Source of the DNA: Geomobilimonas luticola
GTDB lineage: Bacteria; Desulfobacterota; Desulfuromonadia; Geobacterales; Geobacteraceae
Length of the DNA: 64,000 nucleotides
Direction of reading: 5' to 3'
NCBI RefSeq assembly: GCF_018476905.1
Contig: NZ_JAHCVK010000001.1
Coordinates: 744,001-808,000, forward strand
In this document: positions 20,041 to 29,384 of the stretch, one piece after another
How the letters are laid out: each line of letters starts with the position of its first letter
How positions within the stretch are numbered: position 1 is the stretch's first letter
Translations under genes and position numbers: made by a program
Notes under the pieces: generated by a model
Seen by the model: the letters and a program-made list of their open reading frames with translations, nothing else
What the model was told of the DNA's origin: nothing
The model's database searches: none

Positions 20041-23000
20041 CCCGGAGCGCCGAATTCGCCGCGGCGCTGGAGCATTCCCTGACGGGAGAGCCGGCGGCGG
20101 AAAAGGACCGGCACCTCAGTACCTTCCTTGAACGCCACGGATTCGCCTACGGCGCCCGGTCGGCCACCAATCTGCGCCTGCTGGCCGATGTCCTCCCCCT
20201 CGACACCCTGAAGTCCATTGCCATCGCTGCGCTTGGCACGGCACTCCCCGATATGGCCCTCAACGGCCTGGAACGGATCAGCACCGTCGTCTCCCGCGAC
20301 GAACTCCTTGCCGTCTGCGGCAGGAAGCAGCGGCTGGCTCAATTGATAACCCTCTGCGGCGCCTCCCCCTTCCTCACCAACATCATCGTGCGCGATCCCT
20401 TCTATTTCCGCCAGCTCTTCCATGAGCGGCAGATCGATCTCTGTCGCACCGAGGAGGAGACCCTTGTGGTCCTGCGGGGACTGGCAGGGGAAACGGACGA
20501 CTATCCCGCCATTTTCAGGATCCTGCGCCGCTTCAAATTCGCCGAGATCCTCCGGATCGCCGCCCGGGACCTGAACGGCCTTGCTCCCCTCGAAGAGGTG
20601 ACCGGTGAACTCTCCTCCCTGGCCGCCGCCTCACTCCAGGTGGCGTACGAGGTTGCCCGGCGCCGGCTCGTCGCCGAGCATGGCGTGCCGCTCATGCAGA
20701 CCCCCCAGGGGGAGCGGGAGGCGGACCTGACCGTCATCGGCATGGGGAAATTCGGCGGTCGCGAGCTCAACTTCTCCTCGGACATCGACATCATCTATTT
20801 CTACTCCTCCGATCAGGGAGAGACGGCCGGCGTTCCCGACGGCCAGGGGGGGGTGAAGGGGAAAATCTCCCTCCACGCCTTCTTTGTCAAACTGGGGGAG
20901 ATGATCTCCAAGGCGGTTTCCCAGGTAACGGAGGACGGCTTCGTGTTCCGCGTGGACATGGGGCTGCGCCCGGAGGGGAAGAGCGGCGACATGGCCTGTT
21001 CGCAACGCTCCGCCGAGGTGTACTACGAATCGTGGGGGCAGTCGTGGGAACGGGCCGCCATGCTCAAGGCGCGGCCGGTTGCCGGCTCCATTCCCCTGGG
21101 GGAGCAGCTGCTGGCGGCTATCGAGCCCTTTGTCTACCGCAAGTACCTGGATTACAACCTGGTGGAAGACATGATGGGGATGAAGAAGAAGATCGACGCG
21201 TCCCTTGCCCGCTCCCAGGAGGGGGAGTACAACATCAAGCTCGGCCGGGGCGGCATCCGGGAGATCGAGTTCTTCATCCAGGCCCTCCAGCTGGTCTATG
21301 CCGGCAAGAACCCGGCACTGCGCCAGAAGAACTCACTCCAGGCTCTGGCCGCCCTTCTCGAGGCACGCATCATCAAGGAGGACGACTACAGCGCCCTTCG
21401 CGACGCGTACCGTTTCCTCCGCACCGTCGAGCACCGGATCCAGGTGGTGCAGGAACGCCAGACCCATTCGCTTCCCCACAAAGAGGAGGAGATGAGGGCG
21501 CTCGCCCGCCGTTGCGGGTATCTGCGCGCCAACGGCCTGGAGAAGTTCCGGCAGGACCTGGAAGTGCATCGCACTGCTGTTTCCGTCATCTACGGCGGGC
21601 TCTTCCTCTCCCGGGATGAAAAACTGCGGGAAGAGGTGAATCCTGACATCTATTTTTTCCTCGACCGCAAAGCCGATCCGGACCTGATCAAGGACATGCT
21701 GGCGGAACGACGCTTCGAAAGGGTGGATGCCGCCTACGACCATCTGCTCCTCCTGCGGGACGGCCCTCCCCGGGCCAATCTCACCGAGCGGGCACGGCGG
21801 CTCCTGGAGAAGATCGCCCCGCTGCTGCTCCAGGAGATATTCGCCTCCCCCGACCCGGACATGGCACTGACCAACCTGGAACGCTTTCTCTGCGCCATCG
21901 GTTCCCGCTCCTCTTTCTATGCCCTCCTTGCGGAGAACCGGGAGATCCTCAAGCTGCTGGTTTCCCTGTTCGGGATGTCGGAATTTCTCTCCAAGATATT
22001 CTTCGGCCACCCTGAACTGCTTGACAGCATGGTGTCCCGCACCTATGCCACCTTCATCAAAGAGCGGGAGGAGATGGAGGCTGAGCTTGCAGGGCTTCTC
22101 GACCTGGCGGAAGACTTCGAGGAGCGGCTCGACGTGCTGCGCCGTTACCGCCATGAGGAGTTCCTCCGGATCGGGATGAACGACACCTACGGCAAGCTCG
22201 GCCAGACCGAGATCGCCACCCAGCTCACCAACCTGGCGGATATCTGCCTGGCGGCCGCCCACCGGATGGCGCAACGGGAGCTGGCCCGGTTCGGCCGGCC
22301 CACCTGGACCGGCGCCGACGGGGTGGCTCGGGAAGCGGATTTCGCGGTGATCGGCATGGGAAAGATGGGGGGGTACGAGCTCAACTATCACTCCGACCTG
22401 GACATCATCTACATCTACGATCACCAGGGGGTGACCGACGGCGAGAAGCAGCTGACCAACCACGAGTACTTCGCCAAGCTGGCCCAGAAGATCATCTCTA
22501 TCCTCACCACCCAGACCAGGGAGGGATACGTCTACAAGATCGACACCCGCCTCCGTCCGTCGGGAAACGCCGGCCCGCTGGTCACCTCCCTGGAGTCATT
22601 CCGGAACTACCACCGGGAGGAGTCCCAGCTCTGGGAGCGCCAATCCCTCACCAAGGCGCGGGTGGTGCTGGGGGGGGAACTGCTGAGGGGGAGCATCGAG
22701 GAGATTATCCGGCAGACGGTGTACGGCGTCTGCGTGACCGATGATGCCCGCCGGGAGATCCACCGTCTCCGGATGCGGATGGAGAACGAGATCGCCCGGG
22801 AGAGCGAGGGGAGCTACAATATCAAGACCGGCCGGGGGGGGATGGTGGATGTGGAGTTCATCGTCCAGTACCTGCAGCTGCGGCATGGTTGCGACCATGT
22901 CGGTATCCGGAGTTTCAGCACCCTCACGGCCCTGAAGGGGATGAAGGGGGACGGCCTGGTCGGCGAGGAGGACTTTGCCGTGCTTTCCCACGGCTACAAG

Positions 23001-23210
23001 TTCCTGCGGCGGCTGGAGAACCGCCTGCGGATCCTCCACGACCACTCCATGAACGACCTGGGGGGGCCGCGGGAGTACCTGGACAAGCTGGCCCGGCGCC
23101 TCGGTTACGATCCGAAGCTGAAGCATCCGGGGGATGTGCTCATGCGGGACTACGAAGAGGTGACGGAGCAGGTGCGGCGGGTGTACGACAGGATTCTTGG
23201 CGAGGAGTGA
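20037..23210 (+). CDS. glnE: Glutamine synthetase adenylyltransferase / adenylyl-removing enzyme
   Basis: A 1057-aa bifunctional enzyme that adenylylates glutamine synthetase when nitrogen is plentiful and removes AMP when it is scarce, under PII control. It has two nucleotidyltransferase domains: the N-terminal adenylyl-removing one with [18 protein letters not shown] and the C-terminal adenylylating one with [18 protein letters not shown]. Each is followed by a helical GlnD-PII-like UTase domain. The Asp pairs that bind metal are intact in both halves. Full length for the family. Coupled to mtnA upstream. Confidence 0.96.
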   Translation: MTRSAEFAAALEHSLTGEPAAEKDRHLSTFLERHGFAYGARSATNLRLLADVLPLDTLKSIAIAALGTALPDMALNGLERISTVVSRDELLAVCGRKQRLAQLITLCGASPFLTNIIVRDPFYFRQLFHERQIDLCRTEEETLVVLRGLAGETDDYPAIFRILRRFKFAEILRIAARDLNGLAPLEEVTGELSSLAAASLQVAYEVARRRLVAEHGVPLMQTPQGEREADLTVIGMGKFGGRELNFSSDIDIIYFYSSDQGETAGVPDGQGGVKGKISLHAFFVKLGEMISKAVSQVTEDGFVFRVDMGLRPEGKSGDMACSQRSAEVYYESWGQSWERAAMLKARPVAGSIPLGEQLLAAIEPFVYRKYLDYNLVEDMMGMKKKIDASLARSQEGEYNIKLGRGGIREIEFFIQALQLVYAGKNPALRQKNSLQALAALLEARIIKEDDYSALRDAYRFLRTVEHRIQVVQERQTHSLPHKEEEMRALARRCGYLRANGLEKFRQDLEVHRTAVSVIYGGLFLSRDEKLREEVNPDIYFFLDRKADPDLIKDMLAERRFERVDAAYDHLLLLRDGPPRANLTERARRLLEKIAPLLLQEIFASPDPDMALTNLERFLCAIGSRSSFYALLAENREILKLLVSLFGMSEFLSKIFFGHPELLDSMVSRTYATFIKEREEMEAELAGLLDLAEDFEERLDVLRRYRHEEFLRIGMNDTYGKLGQTEIATQLTNLADICLAAAHRMAQRELARFGRPTWTGADGVAREADFAVIGMGKMGGYELNYHSDLDIIYIYDHQGVTDGEKQLTNHEYFAKLAQKIISILTTQTREGYVYKIDTRLRPSGNAGPLVTSLESFRNYHREESQLWERQSLTKARVVLGGELLRGSIEEIIRQTVYGVCVTDDARREIHRLRMRMENEIARESEGSYNIKTGRGGMVDVEFIVQYLQLRHGCDHVGIRSFSTLTALKGMKGDGLVGEEDFAVLSHGYKFLRRLENRLRILHDHSMNDLGGPREYLDKLARRLGYDPKLKHPGDVLMRDYEEVTEQVRRVYDRILGEE

Positions 23211-23213
23211 AGG

Positions 23214-23882
23214 GTGAGGCGCGAGGTGAAGTCAGGGCGTCTCATGGAGATCTACGGCCTTCTCCTGGCCCGCTACGGGCACCGCCACTGGTGGCCGGCG
23301 GAGACCCCCTTCGAGGTCTGCGTCGGGGCGATCCTGACCCAGAACACCAACTGGGGGAACGTTGAGAAGGCGATCGCCAACCTGAAACGGGACCGGCTCC
23401 TCACCCCCGGGGCGCTCCGCGACGTCCCTCTCGACCTGCTCGCGGAGGCAATCCGTCCCTCCGGCTTTTTCAACGTGAAGAGCGTCCGTCTGAAGGGGTT
23501 CGTGTCGTGGCTGTTCGAGCGGTTCGGCGGGAGCCTGGAACGGATGTTCGCCGGGGAGTGGGGGGAGTTGCGGGAAGAGCTCCTGAAGGTGCCGGGAATC
23601 GGCCGGGAGACCTGCGATTCGATCCTGCTCTATGCGGGGGAGAAGCCGTCCTTCGTGGTGGATGCCTACACCAGGCGGCTCTTCGCGGCCCTCGGTCTCG
23701 TCTCGGAGAAGGCCGACTACGAAACGGTCCGTTCCCTCTTCATGGCTGATCTTCCCGCCGATCCCCGCCTCTACAACGAGTACCACGCCCTCATCGTCCA
23801 GCACGGCAAGGAACATTGCCGCAAGCGCCCCCGCTGCACCGGCTGCCCCCTCCACGTCTGTCCCTCAACAATGCTCCCGTGA
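23214..23882 (+). CDS. Endonuclease III-family DNA glycosylase, MagIII-like
   Basis: A 222-aa helix-hairpin-helix GPD glycosylase with a C-terminal 4Fe-4S cluster (HCRKRPRCTGCPLHVC; C-X5-C-X2-C-X4-C). The hairpin VPGIGRETCDSILLYA has Glu where the bifunctional Nth enzymes have the Schiff-base Lys, while the Asp (VVDAYTRR) is kept, so it should be monofunctional. The phrases WWPA, GAILTQNTNW and IRPSGFFNVKS recall MagIII 3-methyladenine glycosylases rather than true Nth. It follows glnE by 3 bp. The GTG start at 23214 is the family-length choice; an ATG at 23244 is possible. Its 3' end overlaps the convergent GGDEF gene by 18 bp. Confidence 0.85.
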   Translation: MRREVKSGRLMEIYGLLLARYGHRHWWPAETPFEVCVGAILTQNTNWGNVEKAIANLKRDRLLTPGALRDVPLDLLAEAIRPSGFFNVKSVRLKGFVSWLFERFGGSLERMFAGEWGELREELLKVPGIGRETCDSILLYAGEKPSFVVDAYTRRLFAALGLVSEKADYETVRSLFMADLPADPRLYNEYHALIVQHGKEHCRKRPRCTGCPLHVCPSTMLP

Positions 23883-24788
23883 CTCTACCCGGTTGCGGCC
23901 GTTTTTCTTTGCACGGTAGAGTGCCTCGTCTGCACTCCGCACCAGTTTGTCAATGGAGTCGATCTGCGGGGAAGGGAAGGTGGCGACGCCGATGCTGATG
24001 GTGACGGTGAGTGGCTGGAGTCTGCCGGAAAAGGTGAGCGCTTCGACCCCCTTGCGCAGTCTTTCAGCAAACTGGATGGCCTGGGCGGCGTCGGTATCAG
24101 GAAGGATCACGGCGAACTCCTCGCCGCCGTAACGGGCAGCAACGTCGTAGCGGCGGATCAGGTTGCGGATGAAGGTGGCAACTGTTGTCAGGACCATGTC
24201 ACCTTCCTGATGGCCGTACGTGTCGTTGATCTTTTTGAAATAATCGATGTCTCCCATGGCGAGGGAGAACGACTCGTTTTTTCTGACGGAGCGAGGAAAT
24301 TCCCGTTCGAGTGTTTCCGCGAAGTAGCGACGGTTGCTGAGCCCGGTCAGGGGATCCGTATTGGAGAGCTCCGTGAGAAGCTCGTTGGACCTTTTCAGTG
24401 CGTCCTGGAGGGCCTTGATCTTGAGCTGTACCTTGACCCGCGCCACCAGTTCGCCGGCGTCGAAGGGCTTGGTGACGTAGTCGCAGGCCCCCTGTTCCAG
24501 CCCCCGGATTTTCAATTCGGTGTCTTCGCGGCCGGTCAGCATGATGACCGGGATGTCTTTAAGCCCCTTCTGGGACTGCATCAGGGCCAGGAACTTGAAA
24601 CCGTCCATCCGGGGCATCTCCAGGTCGCAGAGCACCAGATCCGCCGGTTCGGTGATCAGGGCCTTGAATCCTTCGATACCGTCGCCGGCCTCACGGTACT
24701 GGTCGAACAGGGTGCATTTCCGCAGGGTCTGGATTATCTGGTCACGGACCATTTCCGAATCATCGATGACGAGAACGCTGGTTGGCAT
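23865..24788 (-). CDS. Response regulator with GGDEF domain (putative diguanylate cyclase)
   Basis: A 307-aa two-domain regulator. Residues 1-125 form a receiver (VLVIDDSEMVRD; phospho-Asp in LVLCDLEMPRMDG; Lys in YVTKPF). The C-terminal half is a GGDEF domain with an active-site RYGGEEF and the upstream DPLTGLSNRRYF motif, so it should make c-di-GMP from GTP when phosphorylated. I see no RxxD inhibitory site directly before GGEEF. The start is uncertain: ATG 24788 (11 nt from GGAG), ATG 24797 (too close) or TTG 24809 overlapping the Nudix stop. No cognate kinase is adjacent. Confidence 0.93.
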   Translation of the reverse strand: MPTSVLVIDDSEMVRDQIIQTLRKCTLFDQYREAGDGIEGFKALITEPADLVLCDLEMPRMDGFKFLALMQSQKGLKDIPVIMLTGREDTELKIRGLEQGACDYVTKPFDAGELVARVKVQLKIKALQDALKRSNELLTELSNTDPLTGLSNRRYFAETLEREFPRSVRKNESFSLAMGDIDYFKKINDTYGHQEGDMVLTTVATFIRNLIRRYDVAARYGGEEFAVILPDTDAAQAIQFAERLRKGVEALTFSGRLQPLTVTISIGVATFPSPQIDSIDKLVRSADEALYRAKKNGRNRVESREHC

Positions 24789-24805
24789 GGATTCCATTAC
24801 TCCGA

Positions 24806-25378
24806 TCAAGGCTGTGTCAGACGTCCAAAGACCAGGTCGAGGAACTGCTTCAGAATGGCTGCGGTGAGCCCCCAGATTTCGTCATCGCCGAAGGTGTAGA
24901 AATGGACCGGATGCTGGCGCCCCTTCCAGTTCCAGTCCTCGGTCCGGAAGACCTCGGGACGGAGCAGATGGGAGAGGGGGACTTCCAGTATCCGTTCGAT
25001 CTCCCAGCTGTTGACCTTGAGGGGGTAATCGGCGGGAAAGAGGCCGACGTAGGGGGTGACCAGGTAGTTGTGAATGGAGTAGAAATCGTCCAGCACTCCC
25101 AGGATATCCACGTCCTCCGGCGCGATCCCCACCTCCTCCCAGGTTTCCCGCAGGGCGGTCTGGAGCAGGTCGGTGTCGTCCGGGTCGGCGCTGCCGCCGG
25201 GAAAGGCTATCTCCCCCCGGTGGTGGTTCAGGTGCTCGGTCCGCTTGGTGAGGAGGACGTGGTATTCCCCTGACTTCGGAAAGAGGGGGAGGAGCACCGC
25301 CGCCGGTACCGGCCCGGGAGCCATGGGTACCCGGACATGGGCTGCCAGGGCGGTCTTTATGTGATCTTTCAGGTCCAT
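24806..25378 (-). CDS. Nudix hydrolase, CoA pyrophosphatase (NudL-like)
   Basis: A 190-aa Nudix protein with the layout of the UPF0035/CoA-pyrophosphatase subgroup: LLTKRTEHLNHHRGEIAFPGG ahead of the Nudix box, then ALRETWEEVGI with the metal-binding glutamates. It would cleave CoA to phosphopantetheine and adenosine 3',5'-bisphosphate, by family knowledge. The box has Asp where the consensus has its first Glu. Its stop nearly abuts the GGDEF regulator gene, so the two are probably co-transcribed. Confidence 0.9.
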   Translation of the reverse strand: MDLKDHIKTALAAHVRVPMAPGPVPAAVLLPLFPKSGEYHVLLTKRTEHLNHHRGEIAFPGGSADPDDTDLLQTALRETWEEVGIAPEDVDILGVLDDFYSIHNYLVTPYVGLFPADYPLKVNSWEIERILEVPLSHLLRPEVFRTEDWNWKGRQHPVHFYTFGDDEIWGLTAAILKQFLDLVFGRLTQP

Positions 25379-25386
25379 GGGAACGT

Positions 25387-25454
25387 CAATTTTGGATTTT
25401 GAATTTTGAGTTCGGGATTACAATTCAAAATTCATAACTCAGAATTCAAAATTG
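25387..25454. repeat. AATTTTGAATTTTGA-type inverted repeat
   Basis: A 68-bp AT-rich palindromic element in a GC-rich genome: CAATTTTGGATTTTGAATTT from 25387, mirrored by AATTCAAAATTG ending at 25454. It lies between the Nudix start and the rpe stop on the minus strand and may act as the rpe terminator. Confidence 0.7.
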
Positions 25455-25457
25455 CCT

Positions 25458-26123
25458 CTAAAGTACCGGCTCCTTCGCCCGCCGCTTCAGCTCCGCGATG
25501 GTGGCGGCGTAGTCCGGGCTGCCGAATACGGCGCTCCCCGCCACGAACACGTCGGCGCCGGCATGGGCGATCCGGGCGATGTTGTCGGTCTTGACCCCGC
25601 CATCCACCTCCAGTTCCGTCTCCAACCCCCGCTTGTCCAGCATCCCCCGCAGGGCATGGATCTTGGGGAGGCATGCCTCGATGAACGACTGGCCGCCGAA
25701 CCCCGGGTTGACGGTCATGAGCAGCACCAGATCGAGCTCGTCCAGGATGTATTCCAGGAGGTTGAGGGGGGTGGCCGGGTTGAGGGAGACACCCGCCTTC
25801 TTGCCGAAGGATTTGATGAGCTGGATGGTCCGGTGGAGGTGGTTGGTCGCCTCGGCGTGTACCACGATGATGTCCGAGCCTGCCCTGGCGAATTCGGGGA
25901 TGTAGAGGTCGGGGTTCTCGATCATCAGGTGGACGTCCAGGGGGAGGTCAGTCACCCGTCGCACTGCGTCCACCACCAAGGGGCCGATGGTGATGTTGGG
26001 GACGAAATGGCCGTCCATGACATCCACGTGGATATAGTCGGCACCGGCGGCCGCCACGGCCCGCACCTCGTCGCCAAGGCGGGCGAAATCGGCGGAAAGG
26101 ATGGATGGGGCGATCTTTTTCAT
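25458..26123 (-). CDS. rpe: Ribulose-phosphate 3-epimerase
   Basis: A 221-aa TIM-barrel enzyme interconverting ribulose-5-phosphate and xylulose-5-phosphate in the pentose phosphate pathway. It starts [17 protein letters not shown] and carries [36 protein letters not shown] and the closing VDGGVKTDN and GSAVFGS motifs, with the metal-binding His and Asp residues intact. It lies between rsmB and the Nudix gene on the minus strand, with repeat elements in both flanking gaps. Confidence 0.97.
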   Translation of the reverse strand: MKKIAPSILSADFARLGDEVRAVAAAGADYIHVDVMDGHFVPNITIGPLVVDAVRRVTDLPLDVHLMIENPDLYIPEFARAGSDIIVVHAEATNHLHRTIQLIKSFGKKAGVSLNPATPLNLLEYILDELDLVLLMTVNPGFGGQSFIEACLPKIHALRGMLDKRGLETELEVDGGVKTDNIARIAHAGADVFVAGSAVFGSPDYAATIAELKRRAKEPVL

Positions 26124-26136
26124 GTAAACCTCCGAA

Positions 26137-26176
26137 CATAGGTCCTATAGGTCGTATAGGTCCTATGAGACCTATG
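26137..26176. repeat. TAGGTCCTATAGG-type repeat overlapping the rsmB stop
   Basis: The word CATAGGTCCTATAGGTCGTA repeats with a period of about 10 bp and then reverses (GGTCCTATGAGACCTATG). On the minus strand it supplies the last codon and stop of rsmB and the space before rpe. The palindromic word could form cruciforms. Confidence 0.7.
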
Positions 26177-27518
26177 ATAATCTTTTCAGCCGGGCGGCGA
26201 AGAAGCCGTCCATGCCGTGGCGGTGGGGCCAGCTCCGGAAGAAGCCCCGGTCGGTGAACAGTTCCCGGTGAGAGGGGAAGAGCTCACGTAAATCTTCTAC
26301 CACGAACTCTCCCTGTTCGGAAAGAAAATCCTCGATGACCGTGTCGGTTTCCTCCCGGTCGGTGGAGCAGACGCCGTAGAGAAGGGTCCCCCCCGGCATG
26401 AGAATCTCTGCGGCGTTGTGGAGGATAGCCCTCTGGGTCCGGGCCAGGGCGGTTATGTCGGCCGGGCTCTTCCACCATTTCCCCTCTGGATTGCGGCGGA
26501 TGACCCCCAGGCCGGAGCAGGGGGCGTCCACCAGGATCCGGTCGAACCGCTCCCCCTGCAGGTCTGTGAGGGGTTTGGTCCCATCGACGGGTCTGGTGGT
26601 GATGATGGTGATGCCGAGGCGGTGGGCGGTCTCCTCGATGAGCCGGAGCTTGCGGGCGCCGATGTCGCAGGCGAGGATGGTCCCGCTGTTTCCCATGCGC
26701 TGGGCCAGGTGGGTGCTCTTCCCCCCGGGGGCCGCGCAGAGATCAAGGATGCGCTCGCCCGGCTTCGGGTCCAGAAAGATGGCCGCCAGCTGGGACGATT
26801 CGTCCTGGACGGTGCAGAGCCCCTCCCGGAAGCTTGCCAGCCTGCCGATGGCGGTCGGTGTGTCGACACGGACCCCGTCAGGTGAATAGCGGCAGGGGGT
26901 AGCGGTGATCCCTTCCCCTGCGAGCCGGGCCTGGAGTTCGTCGCGGCTTGTCCGGAGCGTGTTGGCGCGGATGGTAAAGGGTGCCGGTTCCACCATGGCC
27001 CGGGCCAGGGCTTCCGCCTCTTCCCTCCCCAGCTGGTCGAGCCAGCGGGCGGTGAGCCACGCCGGTTCGGACCAGGCGGCTGCCAGGTAGGCGGCCGGCT
27101 TGTTCACGGGATCAGGAAAACGGATGTTCTGCCGTTCCCGGTCGGCCTGGCGCAGCACGGCGTTGATGAAACCGCTGGCACGGGGTGCCAGGGTCTTGGC
27201 GAGTTCCACGGTGGCATGGACTGCCGCGGCGGTCGGAATCCGGTCCAGGTAGAGAAGCTGGTAGAGGCCGAGGCGGAGCAGGAGGTGGACGGAGCGCTCC
27301 AGGCGGCTGCACTTCTGGCTGGCGAACTGGTCGATGACATGGTCCAGGGTACCCTGGCGCCGGAGCACGCCGTAGACCAGCTCGGTCAGGAGTCCCCGGT
27401 CGGGCCCCTGCAGCGTCCCGTGGGTCAGTTCATGGTCGAGGAGGATGTCGGCGTAGGAACGCTCCTTCTCGATGCGGAGGAGGATGTCGAAGGCGGCGCG
27501 GCGCGGGGTCGTAGTCAC
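26172..27518 (-). CDS. rsmB: 16S rRNA (cytosine(967)-C(5))-methyltransferase
   Basis: A 448-aa protein with an N-terminal NusB-like RNA-binding domain (RRAAFDILLRIEKERSYADILLDHEL) and a C-terminal SAM-dependent methyltransferase. SAM motif I is LDLCAAPGGKSTH. The two catalytic cysteines are in DAPCSGLGVIRRNPE and YGVCSTDREE, the order expected of RNA m5C enzymes. The start is GTG at 27518 after AGGAG. Full length. It heads a minus-strand run with rpe. Confidence 0.95.
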   Translation of the reverse strand: MTTTPRRAAFDILLRIEKERSYADILLDHELTHGTLQGPDRGLLTELVYGVLRRQGTLDHVIDQFASQKCSRLERSVHLLLRLGLYQLLYLDRIPTAAAVHATVELAKTLAPRASGFINAVLRQADRERQNIRFPDPVNKPAAYLAAAWSEPAWLTARWLDQLGREEAEALARAMVEPAPFTIRANTLRTSRDELQARLAGEGITATPCRYSPDGVRVDTPTAIGRLASFREGLCTVQDESSQLAAIFLDPKPGERILDLCAAPGGKSTHLAQRMGNSGTILACDIGARKLRLIEETAHRLGITIITTRPVDGTKPLTDLQGERFDRILVDAPCSGLGVIRRNPEGKWWKSPADITALARTQRAILHNAAEILMPGGTLLYGVCSTDREETDTVIEDFLSEQGEFVVEDLRELFPSHRELFTDRGFFRSWPHRHGMDGFFAARLKRLS

Positions 27519-27560
27519 GTTGGCTCCTCAGTGGGGATGATTGAACGTGGGGGACGAGAA

Positions 27561-27609
27561 AAGCGCGGAGCGGGAAGGTGACAGGCTAGGCTTCCGCACG
27601 TCCGCGCTT
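27561..27609. terminator. Long GC hairpin between htpX and rsmB
   Basis: AAGCGCGGA (27561-27569) pairs perfectly with 27601-27609. An inner arm GCGGGAAG (27570-27577) pairs with CTTCCGC (27591-27597) with one bulge. There is no clear T tract, so it may be a terminator for htpX or only an RNA structure ahead of rsmB. Confidence 0.45.
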
Positions 27610-27629
27610 CGAACTTCCGGGTTGAGGCG

Positions 27630-28484
27630 TCAGCCTCTCGGCCCGTACGCCATCTCTTCCAGGCGTCGTACCCGTTCCTCCATGGGGGGATGGGTTGAGA
27701 AGAGGGACATGAGCCCTCCCCCCGTGAGGGGGTTGACGATGAACATGTGGGCCGTGGCGGGACTCGCTCCCCCCATGGGGATCTGCCGGTTGGCCATCTC
27801 CAGCTTGCGGAGTGCATTGGCCAGGTAGAGGGGGTTGCCGGCGACCTGGGCGCCACCACGGTCGGCGCCGTATTCACGGGAGCGGGAGATGGCCATCTGG
27901 ATGAGCATGGCGGCGATGGGGGCGACGATGGCCATGACAATCAGACCGAACCCTCCCCCTTCCTCGTCCCGGTCGCGGCTACCGCCGAAGATCGCTGCCC
28001 ATTGTGCCATCTGGGCCAGATAGGTTATGGCGCCGGCTATGGTGGCGGCGACAGAGGATATGAGGATGTCGCGGTTCTTGACGTGGGACAGTTCATGGGC
28101 CATGACCCCCATCAGTTCTTCACGGGTCAGAATCCGCATGATGCCGGCGGTCGCCGCTACGGCGGCGTGTTCCGGGTTGCGCCCCGTGGCGAAGGCATTG
28201 GGGGTTTCCGAGGGGATGATGTAGACCCGGGGCATGGGGATGGCGGCCCGCGTTGCCAGTTGGCGCACCAGCCCGTAGAACTCGGGCTGCTCGGACTCGG
28301 TCACCTCTTTGGCGCCGTACATGGCGAGCACGATCTTGTCGGAGAACCAGTAGGAGACGAAGTTCATCACCCCGGCCATGATGAGGGCGAAGGTCATACC
28401 CCCCCTGCCGCCGATGGCGCCGCCGGCCAGGACCAGCAGCATGGTGAGCATGGCCATGAGAAATGTCGTCTTCAGTGTATTCAT
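27630..28484 (-). CDS. htpX: HtpX-family membrane zinc metalloprotease
   Basis: A 284-aa inner-membrane protease that degrades misfolded membrane proteins. TM segments lie at about residues 5-25 and 32-50, with two more around 145-165 and 180-200. The catalytic zinc site is [13 protein letters not shown] (HExxH) with the third ligand Glu in [12 protein letters not shown]-terminal [17 protein letters not shown] and C-terminal [16 protein letters not shown] match the family. Good -35/-10 sequences lie upstream. It is divergent from the selenoprotein gene; the 208-bp shared spacer suggests separate promoters. A link to redox or membrane stress is only suggestive. Confidence 0.95.
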   Translation of the reverse strand: MNTLKTTFLMAMLTMLLVLAGGAIGGRGGMTFALIMAGVMNFVSYWFSDKIVLAMYGAKEVTESEQPEFYGLVRQLATRAAIPMPRVYIIPSETPNAFATGRNPEHAAVAATAGIMRILTREELMGVMAHELSHVKNRDILISSVAATIAGAITYLAQMAQWAAIFGGSRDRDEEGGGFGLIVMAIVAPIAAMLIQMAISRSREYGADRGGAQVAGNPLYLANALRKLEMANRQIPMGGASPATAHMFIVNPLTGGGLMSLFSTHPPMEERVRRLEEMAYGPRG

Positions 28485-28539
28485 AAGGGGTCCATCCTTT
28501 GGGCTCGTAATTTCTGCGGTATCTGTCCGTTACCAAGCC

Positions 28540-28568
28540 AGTATAATCATTGCCGGACGAAACTGCAA
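28540..28568 (-). promoter_or_regulatory. Sigma-70 type promoter of htpX
   Basis: On the minus strand TTGCAG (28568-28563), a 17-bp spacer, then TATACT (28545-28540). This is 56 bp upstream of the htpX start. Confidence 0.6.
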
Positions 28569-28594
28569 GGGGGAGCGCCTGCGGCCGGGTCTCC

Positions 28595-28622
28595 TTGACT
28601 CCGGTGGTGAGTGAGCTAGGAT
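28595..28622 (+). promoter_or_regulatory. Candidate promoter of the selenoprotein gene
   Basis: TTGACT (28595-28600), 16-bp spacer, TAGGAT (28617-28622), about 70 bp before the start codon. Confidence 0.45.
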
Positions 28623-28692
28623 TTTATCCATGACCTGATGTGCCGACGAAGACATGGTTAACGACGCTCGAGCAACCAGAGGAGGTAGCGCC

Positions 28693-29262
28693 ATGGCAAG
28701 TGTCATAAACTGGGAAACCGATTTGAACAGGGCTCTCGCCCGGGGGCAGACCGAACACAGGACGATTCTGCTGGACTTCTTCAATCCTGGCTGAATCGGC
28801 TGCAAACAGATGGATGCGGTCACGTATCCCAATGTGAAGGTCTTCGATTTCATCAACGCGAACGTAGTGCCGATCCGGGTTCCGGCGGACAGCAAGCCAC
28901 TGGCCGATGACTTCAAGCTCACCTGGACCCCCACCCTTATCACCCTCGATTATTACGGGAAGGAGCACCACCGGACCGTCGGCTTCCTCCCCCCCGACGA
29001 CCTGATAGCCTCACTGATCCTCGGGATGGGGAAAATCGATTTCGATGCGGGAGATTTCAATGATGCCATCGTCCACTTTGATCGGGTGCTGGCCGAATTT
29101 CCCCAGAGCGGTTTTGCCCCCGAGGCGGTCTATCTCCGGGGTGTGAGCCGGTTCAAGGCGAGTCACGATGCCGCGGCGCTCAAGGAGGCCTACGAGAAGC
29201 TGAAGGCCGAATACCCCGCCAGCGAATGGGCGAAGCGGGCGGAGCCGTATAGTTTGCTGTAG
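28693..29262 (+). CDS. Thioredoxin-like selenoprotein with C-terminal TPR-like region (UGA = Sec34)
   Basis: Read from ATG 28693 through an in-frame UGA at 28792-28794 this is a 189-aa protein. The ATG has an excellent ribosome site (AGAGGAGG, 7 nt away), while no good site exists for a start after the UGA. The fold reads ILLDFFNPG-Sec34-IGC37-KQM, a Sec-x-x-Cys active site in the position of thioredoxin CxxC, then VVPIRV, TWTPTLITLD (cis-Pro) and GFLPPDD. Residues 115-185 form TPR-like helices (DFNDAIVHFDRVLAEFPQSG). No signal peptide is visible. A hairpin follows the UGA, and selA is encoded 4.4 kb downstream. Gene callers would report only a truncated protein from 28810. Function: probably a thiol or selenol redox protein. 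Confidence 0.88.
28798..28821 (+). promoter_or_regulatory. Candidate bacterial SECIS hairpin
   Basis: Beginning 3 nt after the UGA, GGCTGCA (28798-28804) pairs with TGCGGTC (28815-28821), seven pairs including two G-U, around a 10-nt loop AACAGATGGA. Position suits a bacterial SECIS, but the loop does not show the E. coli GGU signature, so this is tentative. Confidence 0.45.
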
Positions 29263-29286
29263 AGAAGCTCCTGCAGGGGTGATTGG

Positions 29287-29315
29287 ACGGGGGCGCAGTC
29301 TTGCCCCCGTTTTTT
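29287..29315 (+). terminator. Terminator of the selenoprotein gene
   Basis: ACGGGGGC (29287-29294) pairs with GCCCCCGT (29303-29310), then a run of six T. It begins 25 bp after the stop codon. Confidence 0.88.
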
Positions 29316-29384
29316 GTGCCTGTATTTTGCCCTGACTTATGTTATGTAATTAATTAACAAGTCCATGGGGAGCCGGGGGGGCGA

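Noticed and set aside
21333-22463. 376-codon frame antisense to glnE
   Set aside because: Shadow of a long conserved gene; composition follows the reverse complement of glnE codons.
28693-28794. UGA at codon 34 as a nonsense mutation making a pseudogene
   Set aside because: The UGA replaces exactly the first Cys of a thioredoxin motif, the frame and its ribosome site are intact on both sides, and selA is present.
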